Source: Anaerolineales bacterium (GTDB lineage: Bacteria > Chloroflexota > Anaerolineae > Anaerolineales > UBA11858). Taken from it: DNA of 64,000 bases. The DNA lies in contig JANQED010000018.1 in assembly GCA_028278545.1 (NCBI GenBank), positions 124,001-188,000 of the forward strand, written 5' to 3'. How positions within the stretch are numbered: the stretch's first letter is position 1; each line of letters starts with the position of its first letter. Made by a program: the position numbers and the translations under genes. Positions 52,801 to 61,282 of the stretch are shown in pieces. The notes under the pieces were generated by a model. That model ran no database searches and was not told where the DNA came from. It saw only the letters and a list, made by a program, of their open reading frames with translations.

Positions 52801-55586
52801 ATCCGTAAGCGGAACTCAATATCACTTTGATTGAAACCCGTATAATACGCCCAGTTGTGCTCATGCGCCTGGATAACATAATTCCCGGTGCCGTCATCGA
52901 CAATCGACCACGGTTCAGTTTCCACACCTACGGGATTTTTGAAGAGCCAGCCAGCCTGATATCCCGCTTCGAAGTTTTCATACAGCAGCAGGGTTTCGCC
53001 TGGGCTGCACAAATTCGCCTTCGAAATCGTTTGACCAACACTCCCCTCTCCTGGGATGACCTCGTAGACTTTAAGGTTGTCGATCAATAACTCGCCATCA
53101 CCGCCTGGTTCAATCCATAGGTCTCCCCCATCAAATGGATCGGCCGTATCAGTGTAATCGACATACTTCTCCCCATCGATAAAAAGCTGCATCCGATTGC
53201 TGATAAAGACATACTGCAACGTATGCCAGCCTTCTGCAGCTATATCTTTGTCGTTTTCCACCAGGTTTTGCCCACTACTACCTGAAACACAGACATCTTT
53301 CGTCAGCATGACCTTATCCGTTGATATCAGCACCCCATAGTTTCGCATCGACTGCACTGTTGGCGGGCAGTCTGTGATCCTGCCGCGCAGCCAAAAATAA
53401 TGCGCCCCAAACTGGTCCGGCTCAGAGAAACGGAAGTCGAATTCGATGGCGTAATTCTGCCAGGTAGTGTCACGGACTTCACCAGTGACCATTTCCGACT
53501 TCGTTGAATCGAAAGGTGCAGAACGCAAAACAGTACGCCCCGAATCCCCGTCGATATTCCATGTTGTAGGATGAAAGATCCAACGACTGGAAAGACCCTC
53601 TTCGAAATCCTCCTGAAACAAGATCGACCCGAGGGCGCCATCAGTAATGATGGCCGCAGTATCTTCTTCCCCACCGATCGTCGGCACCTGGTAAGTCGTC
53701 CCCGGACACCAGGGTGGGATCGGCCAGGGGCCAGCAGGGGGGCAGATATCGAAGACCCACATCAGGATCACGCCGAACAACAAGACACCGACAACACCGC
53801 CAAGAATGACGCCAGCCTTCTTAAGCGTTCCGGCGAGAGGGGCGGCGTCCTTGGGTGGAGCGGCAGGCTCCTCCAGGGCTGGCGCGGCCTCCTCAGGAAT
53901 TTCTACGTCCCTGCTGGGTGCCAGCAAGGAATTCTGCACCCGCTCCAGGGCAGTGATCATCTCGTCTGCCGTTTGATAGCGATCCTCCGGCGATTTGGCC
54001 GTGGCTTTCAAGATGACCCGCTCCAAGGCCTCGGGGATATCAGAGTTGGCCTGGCGCGGCATTGGCAGAGGGGCCGTCATGTGCTTGATCACTACCGCCA
54101 TGGGTGTGTCGGCCCGGAAGGGCACATCGCCGGTCAGCATCTCGTAAAGCATGATGCCCAACGAGTAGATGTCTGTACGATGATCGACACCAGTCCCCTG
54201 GCCCTGCTCCGGCGACATATACATGGGCGTGCCCACTCCTACCCCGGTGCCCGTCAGCTGCTGGGAGGCTTCAGCCATCTTCGCCAGACCAAAGTCGGCA
54301 AGGATCGGCCAGCCATCTTCAGAGATCAGCACATTGCTGGGCTTGATATCCCGGTGCACAATGCCTCGCCCGTGGGCATAGGCCAGGGCGCGCACAATCG
54401 GCAGCACCAACTGGAGAGCCTCTTCAGGCCCATATACCTGCCCTTTGCCCTGTTTAAGGGTGCCGCCAGGGACAAACTGCATGGCAATATAGGTTATATC
54501 GCCCTCTTCACCGTAACTGTAAATGGGCATGATGCTGGGGTGGTTGAGCTGCGCCACCGCCTTGGCCTCGCGCCGGAAACGGTTCATGAAATTGGGGTCG
54601 CGGGCGAAGAACTGCGGCAACACTTTGATAGCCACATAGCGGTCCAGGGCTGGCTCGTAGGCCTTATAGACCGTAGCCATACCGCCCTGGCCCAAACGTT
54701 CCACCAGTTGATAATTCCCCAGAGAATGCCCCACCAGGGCATCTTCCATCCCCAGGATGGTATCTTGCGCGCCAGCTTGCGAAGCACGACGCACCTCTTC
54801 AACTCCATTGAGCATCTCGGCCGCGCTCTGCATACGCCGTCCTGGGTCAGCCTGCAAGCACTTGTAAACCAGTTCGTCCAATTCGGGCGACAGGCCCGGT
54901 TTCTGGTTCCCCGGCCAGAGATCGCCGGGCTCCAGCTCCAGCCTCACGCCAGTCAGTAATTCATAGAGGGTCCCCCCCAGAGCATAGAAATCCACCGCCG
55001 GGGTCAACCCGTCACCGGCGCGCAACTCAGGGGCGTGAAAAGCCGTTATCTCTATCACCTCGTCGGCTAATAATGCGTTCAACGCTATCCCCTGCGCCAG
55101 ACCAGCATGGCGAACATGTGCCGTCCCCTTAGAAGACAGCAGGATGGAATCCAGGCTTAAATACCCGTGGACTAAATCGGCCTGGTGGAGCTCCTGCAAG
55201 TACTCCCCAACCTGTCCGGCGATATCCAATACCAGATTTTCTGGCAACCCATCGCTGTCGGTCAGCATTGCGGCAAGAGTCTGCCCTTCGACTAGTTGTT
55301 GAATGACGACGGCCTGCCCTTCATGCTCGCCATAATCCAACAGCGCCGCACCAAAGGGCGAATCCACCTCTTTGAGTTTCTCAGCAACCAACTCAAAACG
55401 GGTCAGAAAATCCCTAGCAGGAACGAATTCAGATTTGATAACCGTGGCGAGGATCGCCTGATCGTCTTCAACCCCTACACCAGAGTATTCTTCCCAAACG
55501 GCATATTCGCGGCTTTCCCCCTCTAACTGATATTTGCCCAAGATTATGTCATTCTGATTCATGTTCACGGTCTCCATGTCCGGCAA
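49812..55586 (-). CDS. giant receptor: pseudokinase-Ser/Thr kinase-transmembrane-LamG/VCBS protein
   Basis: 1924 residues. Residues 1-270 are kinase-like but lack the catalytic residues: VHGYLSLDSILLS near 142 replaces HRDxKPxN, and no DFG is seen. Residues about 288-555 are a complete Hanks kinase: [31 protein letters not shown] near 410 and ADFGLAKM. A membrane helix (ILGGVVGVLLFGVILMWVF) is near 595-615. Outside are two LamG/DUF1080-like domains (about 645-1020), a run of VCBS/FG-GAP repeats with DxDGDGDLD motifs (about 1045-1410), two further LamG-like domains (1430-1830), and an OB-like C-terminal domain. The repeats would bind calcium. It looks like a surface receptor that signals through the inner kinase. 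FHA genes lie upstream. Confidence 0.88.
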   Translation of the reverse strand: MPDMETVNMNQNDIILGKYQLEGESREYAVWEEYSGVGVEDDQAILATVIKSEFVPARDFLTRFELVAEKLKEVDSPFGAALLDYGEHEGQAVVIQQLVEGQTLAAMLTDSDGLPENLVLDIAGQVGEYLQELHQADLVHGYLSLDSILLSSKGTAHVRHAGLAQGIALNALLADEVIEITAFHAPELRAGDGLTPAVDFYALGGTLYELLTGVRLELEPGDLWPGNQKPGLSPELDELVYKCLQADPGRRMQSAAEMLNGVEEVRRASQAGAQDTILGMEDALVGHSLGNYQLVERLGQGGMATVYKAYEPALDRYVAIKVLPQFFARDPNFMNRFRREAKAVAQLNHPSIMPIYSYGEEGDITYIAMQFVPGGTLKQGKGQVYGPEEALQLVLPIVRALAYAHGRGIVHRDIKPSNVLISEDGWPILADFGLAKMAEASQQLTGTGVGVGTPMYMSPEQGQGTGVDHRTDIYSLGIMLYEMLTGDVPFRADTPMAVVIKHMTAPLPMPRQANSDIPEALERVILKATAKSPEDRYQTADEMITALERVQNSLLAPSRDVEIPEEAAPALEEPAAPPKDAAPLAGTLKKAGVILGGVVGVLLFGVILMWVFDICPPAGPWPIPPWCPGTTYQVPTIGGEEDTAAIITDGALGSILFQEDFEEGLSSRWIFHPTTWNIDGDSGRTVLRSAPFDSTKSEMVTGEVRDTTWQNYAIEFDFRFSEPDQFGAHYFWLRGRITDCPPTVQSMRNYGVLISTDKVMLTKDVCVSGSSGQNLVENDKDIAAEGWHTLQYVFISNRMQLFIDGEKYVDYTDTADPFDGGDLWIEPGGDGELLIDNLKVYEVIPGEGSVGQTISKANLCSPGETLLLYENFEAGYQAGWLFKNPVGVETEPWSIVDDGTGNYVIQAHEHNWAYYTGFNQSDIEFRLRMRKGMQVDSTHINFGASETGRYFLAVADQIDLYKEPDIALLSTGSYSSQTEWHEIKITSIGGYITVYLDGELKLEYQDPDPLPDGAIAIENSWGTIWYDDIVVCSVTAETETSSQPGADVIAQGEALFLDSGLRLGDRHTRVIASGDVDGDGYVDFITGNSWQTNLVWTNTGGNLFIQGFESSQQDDTYTVAPGDYDGDGDLDLFVANWGSPSYVLFNSGAGDFERSHVLTSSYGISEAFGAASGDLDGDSDLDIWMASGGKNFVWKNDGEGNFAIYGDVYEGRDSVGVDLGDLDGDGDLDAFVANYVGGANFVFLNQGDGTFVDSGQRMENLPSNNVALGDLDGDGDLDAFVVNLEDQPNTVWFNNGGGAFADSGQRLDQLTSNVVALGDLDNDGDLDAYVVNGKIDAGVPKSNTIYMNDGLGNFSEIEHVANLTISTDVVLLDLNGDGWLDVIEATAETILVYFNRGNFGQTTEDQTGSFDASPILTAIAERQPDFQDDFSDPASGWSAGTLQDEPHYGESGYIDGEYFVTAFSPVSSGDTACMQGRLLSEPQYSDFVLDVDARFVTGGTGSLIVQFRDWFNELTNQYGKYSAGLDTGTMLFINRGDIGQTVDLAMAQGLEGINPGLETNSLRVIAQGTQIALYINGSPALYIDDEGVSERFASGWFKFLVCNKGSAPLQVNFDNLKIWDLSDDFAEQPVIEAQYADDFEQGFAEFWDTSWSIEQVNGANAAHGRGELIWAGETPLEDFALEADVFLAAPSVADGWYGAVFVLRSTDCPAGSLNSVSFYRLSIFDFGQAVEKITCDSDQAEFLPGDTIDLGLDDWHHVRVQLVDDQIQVYLNEVQLVDYVDGAPLLSGGVSLSATSGEDITYFDNFSLEVYSSGDETSASSPCGFTLDQVGETAKVSGTIAFVDDTVPNVWYADLTGDGCTLGISVDSGQYPSHKVWFDNAPEAFAVGASIIVEGTFVSFPSPDNPEQMQLILELTAQPQVQSP
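51350..52450 (-). repeat. in-frame VCBS/FG-GAP repeat region of the receptor gene
   Basis: The coding sequence repeats units of about 35-45 codons containing GDLDGDGDLDA-like calcium-binding loops, at least eight by eye. DNA copies are diverged, so they are old repeats and not a recent expansion. Some adjacent copies are nearly identical over short stretches around 51720-51930. Confidence 0.75.
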
Positions 55587-55603
55587 AAGTCATAAGCGAA
55601 ACC

Positions 55604-56062
55604 TTACTCGGCCTCATCTAGATTGAAAAGGAGGTCTGTATTCCCCATACTGATCACATCTCCATCCTGCAAGGTTCTGGGGGCCTGCACCATTTCGTCA
55701 TTCACAAAGGTGTGGTTGGCCGATCCCAAGTCGATGAGCAAAAATTTGCCATCGAGGTATTTTATATTGGCATGTTGGCGCGACATGTGAGAGTCGCGCA
55801 ATATGATCTCGCACTTCTCGCGACCGAGGGTTTGATTCTTCTTCAAGGGATAAACCCTGCCAGAAAAGCGCCCCGACTTCAAGGTCAGACTCGCAGTGGG
55901 GATGGTTTCTTCGAGTTCCGGTGCTTCCATATCGACCATCGTAGCACCAAAAAGGTCGATCTCCGGCGTGGTCTGGGCGATCGCCATAATCTCCACCCCG
56001 CACTGCTGGCAAAGTTCAGCACCGACAGGATTCTCAGCACCGCAATTCGAGCATTTCTCCAT
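55604..56062 (-). CDS. zinc-ribbon FHA domain protein
   Basis: 152 residues. MEKCSNCGAENPVGAELCQQ begins with a zinc ribbon (two CxxC pairs, CSNC and CQQC). A linker leads to an FHA domain (about 65-150) with LGREKCEIILRDSHMSRQHA and LGSANHTFVND. Cytoplasmic. Upstream frame extends into the ABC gene; the ATG at 56062 with GGAGAG fits. It lies 17 bases after the FHA-ABC gene and 17 bases before the giant kinase gene, so all three are probably one operon. The FHA domain is a candidate reader of phosphothreonine made by the kinase. Confidence 0.87.
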   Translation of the reverse strand: MEKCSNCGAENPVGAELCQQCGVEIMAIAQTTPEIDLFGATMVDMEAPELEETIPTASLTLKSGRFSGRVYPLKKNQTLGREKCEIILRDSHMSRQHANIKYLDGKFLLIDLGSANHTFVNDEMVQAPRTLQDGDVISMGNTDLLFNLDEAE

Positions 56063-56079
56063 AGCCTCTCCGATTTCCG

Positions 56080-59000
56080 CTAGAGGATATCTTTTCGCTT
56101 CTGAAGCACCAAGATGGAGATGAACATCACCAGAGATTGAATCCCCAGGACCAACCAACGGTCTTGCACAGTGCCATCGAAGGCCCTCCCGAACTTCTCA
56201 AGAATGTTTTTCAACACATTCTCGGCTGCACTGACCGCTTTCTGACGGTTGCGCTGCCAATCGGCCAGATCGTTGCCATATTGATCCAGTTCTGAAGAGA
56301 ACCCTTTTGCTTGACCCTGCCTCTTCTCCATATAGTTTTCCATGGAAGCTTTTTGCTCGTCTGAGTACTCTGAGAACTGACCCTGCACATCGTCGAAATA
56401 GTCCGTCATCTGATCAGAACGCTGATCGTAATAGCTGCTCATCTGTTCAGCGCGCTCGTCGAAGTAGACCTCGCTTTGCTCGAGGCTCTCGTCACGATAC
56501 TCATCCAACTCATACAGCAGCACCGGGGTTGGCAATGGTGTCGGTGAAGATACTGGGGTTGGTGAGGCCAAGGGCGTTGGGGACGGCAACTGGGTAGGAG
56601 TCGGCAAGGTAGTCGGCGTGGGCAGTTGAGTAGGCTCAAGCGGTTTTGCCGGCTCTGCTTGAGCTAACGCCCGCTGAGAAACATCGTCATAGAACTCCGG
56701 CGACAACAAACCGGGGATGCCTGGGCACTCCTGGAACAGGTCTGTCCCCATACAGGGGCAACCAGGCTGGTTCTTGTCGATATTGGTCAGCGCGCTGCGC
56801 TCCTCTGAGGGCAACTTCCAACAAACATCCTCCGCCAGCGTATCTCCCATGCCCTGGGATATGATAAAGCCCTCGAAGGTCCAACGTGAGAAGACCGCAT
56901 GGCTGATCTCGTTGCCAGCGGGAATCTCCTCAAGGGGAATCAGCAGCCCACCCAAAAGGAGTTGGGGAACCACCACAGCGATCAAGGCGATCAAGGCTGC
57001 ATTTTGATTGGGGACCGCGGCGGAAATCACCAAGCCAATTAAATACCCGGTCACCACACCGAGCACAATGGTTATGAAGAACTCAATATAGGTGGCCTTG
57101 TCAGGTACCGGCACCATCACCATGAGAAGGGCTATCAGCAAGATCATCCCGCCCTGGTAAAGCGCCATGATCAAACCCAGCCACATCTTCGAGAAAATGT
57201 AGGGGAATATCTTCAGGCCCACCGCCCTCTCGCGTTTATAGATATCCGCCTCCTTGACGATTTCGCGCACGCTGCTCATCGCCCCAACGAGCATCGCCAC
57301 CACCGCGGACATGAACCATAGCCCCATGACAAACTCGATATTGCCATCAGTTGGATCGTAGATATTTCTGCCCCAGATCACGTTCATCAGGCCCAATATC
57401 GGCGCTAAGGCGAGTATCAGCGCCAGGGAAACACGATCCTGGAAAAGGATGCGCATATTACGGGCAGACAAGATGGCTAGCTGCTTCAAGGAGGAAATCT
57501 TCTTGGCCTGTTTAAGGGATGGAGCCGCCGCAGCGGAGAGCTGAGCCATGCTCAACCCCTCAGAAGGAGCGGCCGGTTCTTCAGCAGCCACCGCCTGGGC
57601 CCCATAGACACTTTGTTTGAATCTTTCTGCCCAATCTGCCGGCGTACCCCGCTCAGAGTCTTCCAACAGCCGATAGATCTCGTCGAACTCCATGGCGCGC
57701 TCGAGTTTCTCACGTGGGGTGCGATAACCATCGTAATATTCCAAAGCGTCTTCGGGCGCGCCATAGAAAACCAGATAGCCGCCCGTGCCCAGAATGACCA
57801 CCTTGTCGCACAACATCACATTTTTGGTGGTATGGGTGACCACCATCACCGTGCGGCCCTGGTCGGCGAGGCGGCGCATCAGCTTCATCATCTCGAATTC
57901 GGTGCCCGGATCCAGGCCGCTGGTGGGCTCATCCAGGAATAGAAGGCGCGGGCGGGTAAGCAGCTCCACACCGATGGAGACGCGCTTTAACTGGCCGCCA
58001 GAAAGCCGCGAGATGACCACATCTTTGCGTTCCCACAAACCCAAGTCCTTCAAGGTTTGCTCGACGGCAGCCTCGCGCTCTTTGCGGGAGGTATCTGGGG
58101 GAAAACGTAATTGACCGGCGTAATCCAACGCCATCCAGGGCGTAAGCTCCATGTGTACGATATCGCGCTGGGGTACATAGCCGATGTCATCGCGGAACAT
58201 GTCGTAGTTTTCGTAGAGGCTGGTGCCATTGACATATACGTCACCATCTGTCGCAGGGCGATAACCATTGATGGTATCCATAAAGGTGGTTTTACCCGCC
58301 CCGCTCATCCCCACTATGGCCACAAATTCATTAGCACCGATATCCAGGCTGATATTTTTGAGCAAATTGATTTCCTTGGTGACCCACTTGTGGATGCCCC
58401 GGGCTTCTATGGTGTACCCCTGTGAAGGGTCAACCTGAATACCTAAACCAGTGAAGATAAAATCATAGGGTCCGATCTTGATATAATCCCCCTCTTTCAG
58501 CCAGGCCTGCTCTTCGATCAGCGCGCCGTTGACATAGACGCCGTTGGCGCTCTGCGTATCGGTAATGCGGAAGCGCTTCCCCATGCGCTCGATGACCGCA
58601 TGGAAGCGGCTGACCGCCGGGTGATCGAAATGGATGGTGTTATCCGTAGACCGCCCAATGGTTATGCGCTCCTGGCCACTCAAGTCCAGGAAATGCATAT
58701 CCGTGACCATGGAGGCCTGCGTCATCGCCGGGCCAACGGGAGCTGCTTGCGGTTGAGACAGGCTTTGGTACATGTCCAAGACCGGCTCAGAGACCACCTG
58801 CGTGGCAAAGCCAGAGAGCTCCCCTTTCAACGCGGTCTGTACCTGGCCTTCTTTGGAAACCAGGAAAGGTAGTTTCGAAATCACAAAGATGTTCTCAGGT
58901 TCGACCGGATAAGGCGTGTCTGGTTCGATCTTCTCGCCGCCTAAGATGACTCCGTTGCTGGAGTTCAGGTCCGTAACCCAAAATTGATCCCCGTCCACCT

Positions 59001-59586
59001 TGATCTGGGCGTGCCGCCTGGAAACCCCCATGGTCTTGATCTGGATATCGCATCCCGGTTCGCGCCCGATGACATATTCACCATCATAAAGCTGGATGCT
59101 CTGCCAGGAATCGTCGCGGTCGCTAAAGATCAAGAAGAAGTTCGGCTGGGGTGCCGGCATGCCGACACCAAAGGTCGCCATCATGGTCTTGTCGAGAGCT
59201 GCCTCCGAGCCATCGATCAGCGGGGCAGACGCATCGGGGCGCAAGACGATCTTTTCCGTCTCTACCTGGTCGCCCTCACGATAGGGAGTTATGCTCAACT
59301 CGATTTTGGTAATTTTAACAACCTGCCCGGGCTTTAGGGGCATCTTTTTCCTGGGAGGCAAGACTATCTCATCCAGCAGCGTACCATTAGCCGAGCCCAA
59401 ATCCATGATCGAGCAGCCCTCATCATCGACCTCGATCTGCGTGTGGCGACGAGAGACATTTTCCTCGATCAGCATCACCTCGCAGGTTGGCGCTCTACCA
59501 ACAATCGTCTTTCCTGGCTTAAGTAGATATTGAACCTTGCCCGCCTCAGAAAATATCGTTAATACAAAACCACGCCCGTCAGCCAT
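56080..59586 (-). CDS. triple-FHA ABC transporter half-unit (ABCG-like) with extracellular coiled coil
   Basis: 1168 residues. Three FHA domains: about 10-90 (VGRAPTCEVMLIEENVSRRH), 145-240 (IGREPGCDIQIKTMGVSRRH) and 290-390 (IGRSTDNTIHFDHPAVSRFH). An ABC ATPase follows (about 405-620): Walker A GMSGAGKTTFMD, signature LSGGQLKRVSIGVEL, Walker B LLFLDEPTSGLDP. An ABC-2-type permease begins near 715 with about five helices. After it lies an extracellular segment with a Thr/Pro linker and a Tyr/Asp/Gln-rich coiled coil (about 1020-1130), then a last helix near the C-terminus. FHA-ABC fusions of ABCG type are known; a triple-FHA form with this insert is unusual. The ATG at 59586 follows AAAGGAGAG. 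Confidence 0.9.
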   Translation of the reverse strand: MADGRGFVLTIFSEAGKVQYLLKPGKTIVGRAPTCEVMLIEENVSRRHTQIEVDDEGCSIMDLGSANGTLLDEIVLPPRKKMPLKPGQVVKITKIELSITPYREGDQVETEKIVLRPDASAPLIDGSEAALDKTMMATFGVGMPAPQPNFFLIFSDRDDSWQSIQLYDGEYVIGREPGCDIQIKTMGVSRRHAQIKVDGDQFWVTDLNSSNGVILGGEKIEPDTPYPVEPENIFVISKLPFLVSKEGQVQTALKGELSGFATQVVSEPVLDMYQSLSQPQAAPVGPAMTQASMVTDMHFLDLSGQERITIGRSTDNTIHFDHPAVSRFHAVIERMGKRFRITDTQSANGVYVNGALIEEQAWLKEGDYIKIGPYDFIFTGLGIQVDPSQGYTIEARGIHKWVTKEINLLKNISLDIGANEFVAIVGMSGAGKTTFMDTINGYRPATDGDVYVNGTSLYENYDMFRDDIGYVPQRDIVHMELTPWMALDYAGQLRFPPDTSRKEREAAVEQTLKDLGLWERKDVVISRLSGGQLKRVSIGVELLTRPRLLFLDEPTSGLDPGTEFEMMKLMRRLADQGRTVMVVTHTTKNVMLCDKVVILGTGGYLVFYGAPEDALEYYDGYRTPREKLERAMEFDEIYRLLEDSERGTPADWAERFKQSVYGAQAVAAEEPAAPSEGLSMAQLSAAAAPSLKQAKKISSLKQLAILSARNMRILFQDRVSLALILALAPILGLMNVIWGRNIYDPTDGNIEFVMGLWFMSAVVAMLVGAMSSVREIVKEADIYKRERAVGLKIFPYIFSKMWLGLIMALYQGGMILLIALLMVMVPVPDKATYIEFFITIVLGVVTGYLIGLVISAAVPNQNAALIALIAVVVPQLLLGGLLIPLEEIPAGNEISHAVFSRWTFEGFIISQGMGDTLAEDVCWKLPSEERSALTNIDKNQPGCPCMGTDLFQECPGIPGLLSPEFYDDVSQRALAQAEPAKPLEPTQLPTPTTLPTPTQLPSPTPLASPTPVSSPTPLPTPVLLYELDEYRDESLEQSEVYFDERAEQMSSYYDQRSDQMTDYFDDVQGQFSEYSDEQKASMENYMEKRQGQAKGFSSELDQYGNDLADWQRNRQKAVSAAENVLKNILEKFGRAFDGTVQDRWLVLGIQSLVMFISILVLQKRKDIL

Positions 59587-59825
59587 CTGTGTCTCTCCTT
59601 TTAGCGACACTGCCACGCAGTAACATCAAAACGCGATCCTATAAGCAAAAGTTCTTAAAAATATAGTAGCATATAATCAGTGCTGTAACAAAAAGCACCC
59701 AAGTACCTATCACATAAGAAGTGTTTATTCAACCTATATTGTACTATTGAAAACCTCGCAGATAAAACAGAAAGGGCCCGTTTCCCAGGAAGAGTCCTGG
59801 AAGCAGCCAGAGAAAGGAGACAAGC

Positions 59826-60146
59826 ATGTTGAAAAAACAATATATCAAATCACGCAAGGTCAGCAAGATCACCTTCGAAATCCCTAAGGATGAACTCCCT
59901 GAAGGGCTGGACACGCAGTCTGTCCACCTCGTGGGCGATTTCAACGATTGGGACCCGGCTGCTACCCCGATGAAAAAGCTCAAGAACGGCACTTTCAAAG
60001 TCACTATGGAACTAGAGCCCGGGCGCGAATATCACTTCCGTTATCTCGTGGATGGTGAGTTTTGGTGCAATGAGTGGCACGCCGACGGTTACGCCCCCAG
60101 CGGCTTCGGCGCCGAAAACTGCATCGTAAATACCCCCACTGAATGA
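59826..60146 (+). CDS. stand-alone CBM48 / isoamylase early-set domain protein
   Basis: 106 residues resembling the CBM48/AMPK-beta glycogen-binding module: HLVGDFNDWDPAATPMKK near residue 38, then FKVTMELEPGREYHFRYLVD and WCNEWHADGYAPSGFG. No catalytic domain. It may target a partner to alpha-glucan. A short stem-loop (CCAGGA/TCCTGG) lies just before its AAAGGAG ribosome binding site. Confidence 0.85.
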   Translation: MLKKQYIKSRKVSKITFEIPKDELPEGLDTQSVHLVGDFNDWDPAATPMKKLKNGTFKVTMELEPGREYHFRYLVDGEFWCNEWHADGYAPSGFGAENCIVNTPTE

Positions 60147-60220
60147 TCTGGCCCGAGAAGCCGGGCATCGATCTGGTTCTCCGAACTCCACACTACGCGT
60201 AAAAACGAAGGATCCACCGC

Positions 60221-61273
60221 ATGAATTACCATGGCGTCCTCCAACGTTACTGCCACTTATCAGATTTACCTGATTACAGTCAGACGATCACGCTGTTTGA
60301 GGGGAATACCCCCCTGATCCCCGCGCCGCGACTGGCAGAAGAGCTGGGAGGCGGCTTCGAGCTTTTCATCAAATTCGAGGGATTGAACCCCACCGGCTCT
60401 TTCAAAGACCGGGGGATGACCGCCGCGATCAGCGAAGCGGTGGGACGCGAGGCCAAAACGGTGATCTGCGCTTCAACAGGAAACACGGCCGCTTCCGCCG
60501 CGGCCTACGCCGCCCGGGCCGGACTGAAAGCCGTGGTACTGATCCCCCAAGGAAAGGTGGCTGCTGGAAAACTAGCCGGTGCGGTGGCCTACGGTGCACA
60601 GGTCCTGCAAATCGATGGTTCCTTCGATGATGCCCTGGCCATGGTCGTGGAAATCTCCGAGAGACACCCTATCGCCCTGGTCAACTCGATCAACCCCTAT
60701 CGCATCGAAGGGCAAAAGACAGCCGCCTTCGAGATCTGCGATACGCTCAAGCAAGCTCCAGACTGGCTCTGCCTGCCAGTAGGCAATGCCGGCAACATTT
60801 CCGCTTATTGGGCCGGATTCAAAGCCTATCATGAACACAAATTTACAGGTCTCCCCCGCATTTTGGGTGTACAAGCCCAAGGCGCGGCGCCATTAGTGCT
60901 CGGCCACGCGGTAGAACAGCCAGAGACCGTCGCCACCGCCATCCGCATCGGCCGCCCCGCCCGCGGTGAGCAAGCCCTTCAGGCCGCCGAGGAATCCCGG
61001 GGGCAGATCATCGCAGCCAGCGACGAGTCGATCCTGGCCATGCAGAAACGTCTAGCCAAAGAGGGGCTTTGGGTTGAGCCTGCCTCCGCGGCAGGACTGG
61101 CCGGCCTGGCAAAAGAGCTTCAGGCAGGCAAGATCAACCTGCAAGGCAAACGAGTCGTCGTTATCTGCACCGGGCACGGCCTGAAAGACCCCGATATCAT
61201 CACCAAGGCCATGGCCAAACCGAACACTTTGCCGCCCAAGCTCGAAGCCTTAGAAGAGATCATCATTCCCTGA
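60221..61273 (+). CDS. thrC: threonine synthase
   Basis: 350 residues, PLP fold type II. Schiff-base Lys in TGSFKDRGMTAAISEA near residue 61, phosphate loop ASTGNTAASAAAYAARAG near 86, and PVGNAGNISAYWAGF near 186. It converts O-phosphohomoserine to threonine. Ribosome binding site AAGGA precedes the ATG. It is followed 9 bases later by thrB, the usual partner. Confidence 0.96.
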   Translation: MNYHGVLQRYCHLSDLPDYSQTITLFEGNTPLIPAPRLAEELGGGFELFIKFEGLNPTGSFKDRGMTAAISEAVGREAKTVICASTGNTAASAAAYAARAGLKAVVLIPQGKVAAGKLAGAVAYGAQVLQIDGSFDDALAMVVEISERHPIALVNSINPYRIEGQKTAAFEICDTLKQAPDWLCLPVGNAGNISAYWAGFKAYHEHKFTGLPRILGVQAQGAAPLVLGHAVEQPETVATAIRIGRPARGEQALQAAEESRGQIIAASDESILAMQKRLAKEGLWVEPASAAGLAGLAKELQAGKINLQGKRVVVICTGHGLKDPDIITKAMAKPNTLPPKLEALEEIIIP

Positions 61274-61282
61274 GGACTTATC

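Noticed and set aside
53571-54959. 462-codon plus-strand open frame
   Set aside because: It is antisense to the kinase domains of the giant receptor gene and has no family features; it follows from GC-rich codon bias.
59785-59803. Short hairpin before the CBM48 gene as a riboswitch
   Set aside because: Only a 6-bp stem with a 4-base loop; no further structure or conserved aptamer seen.
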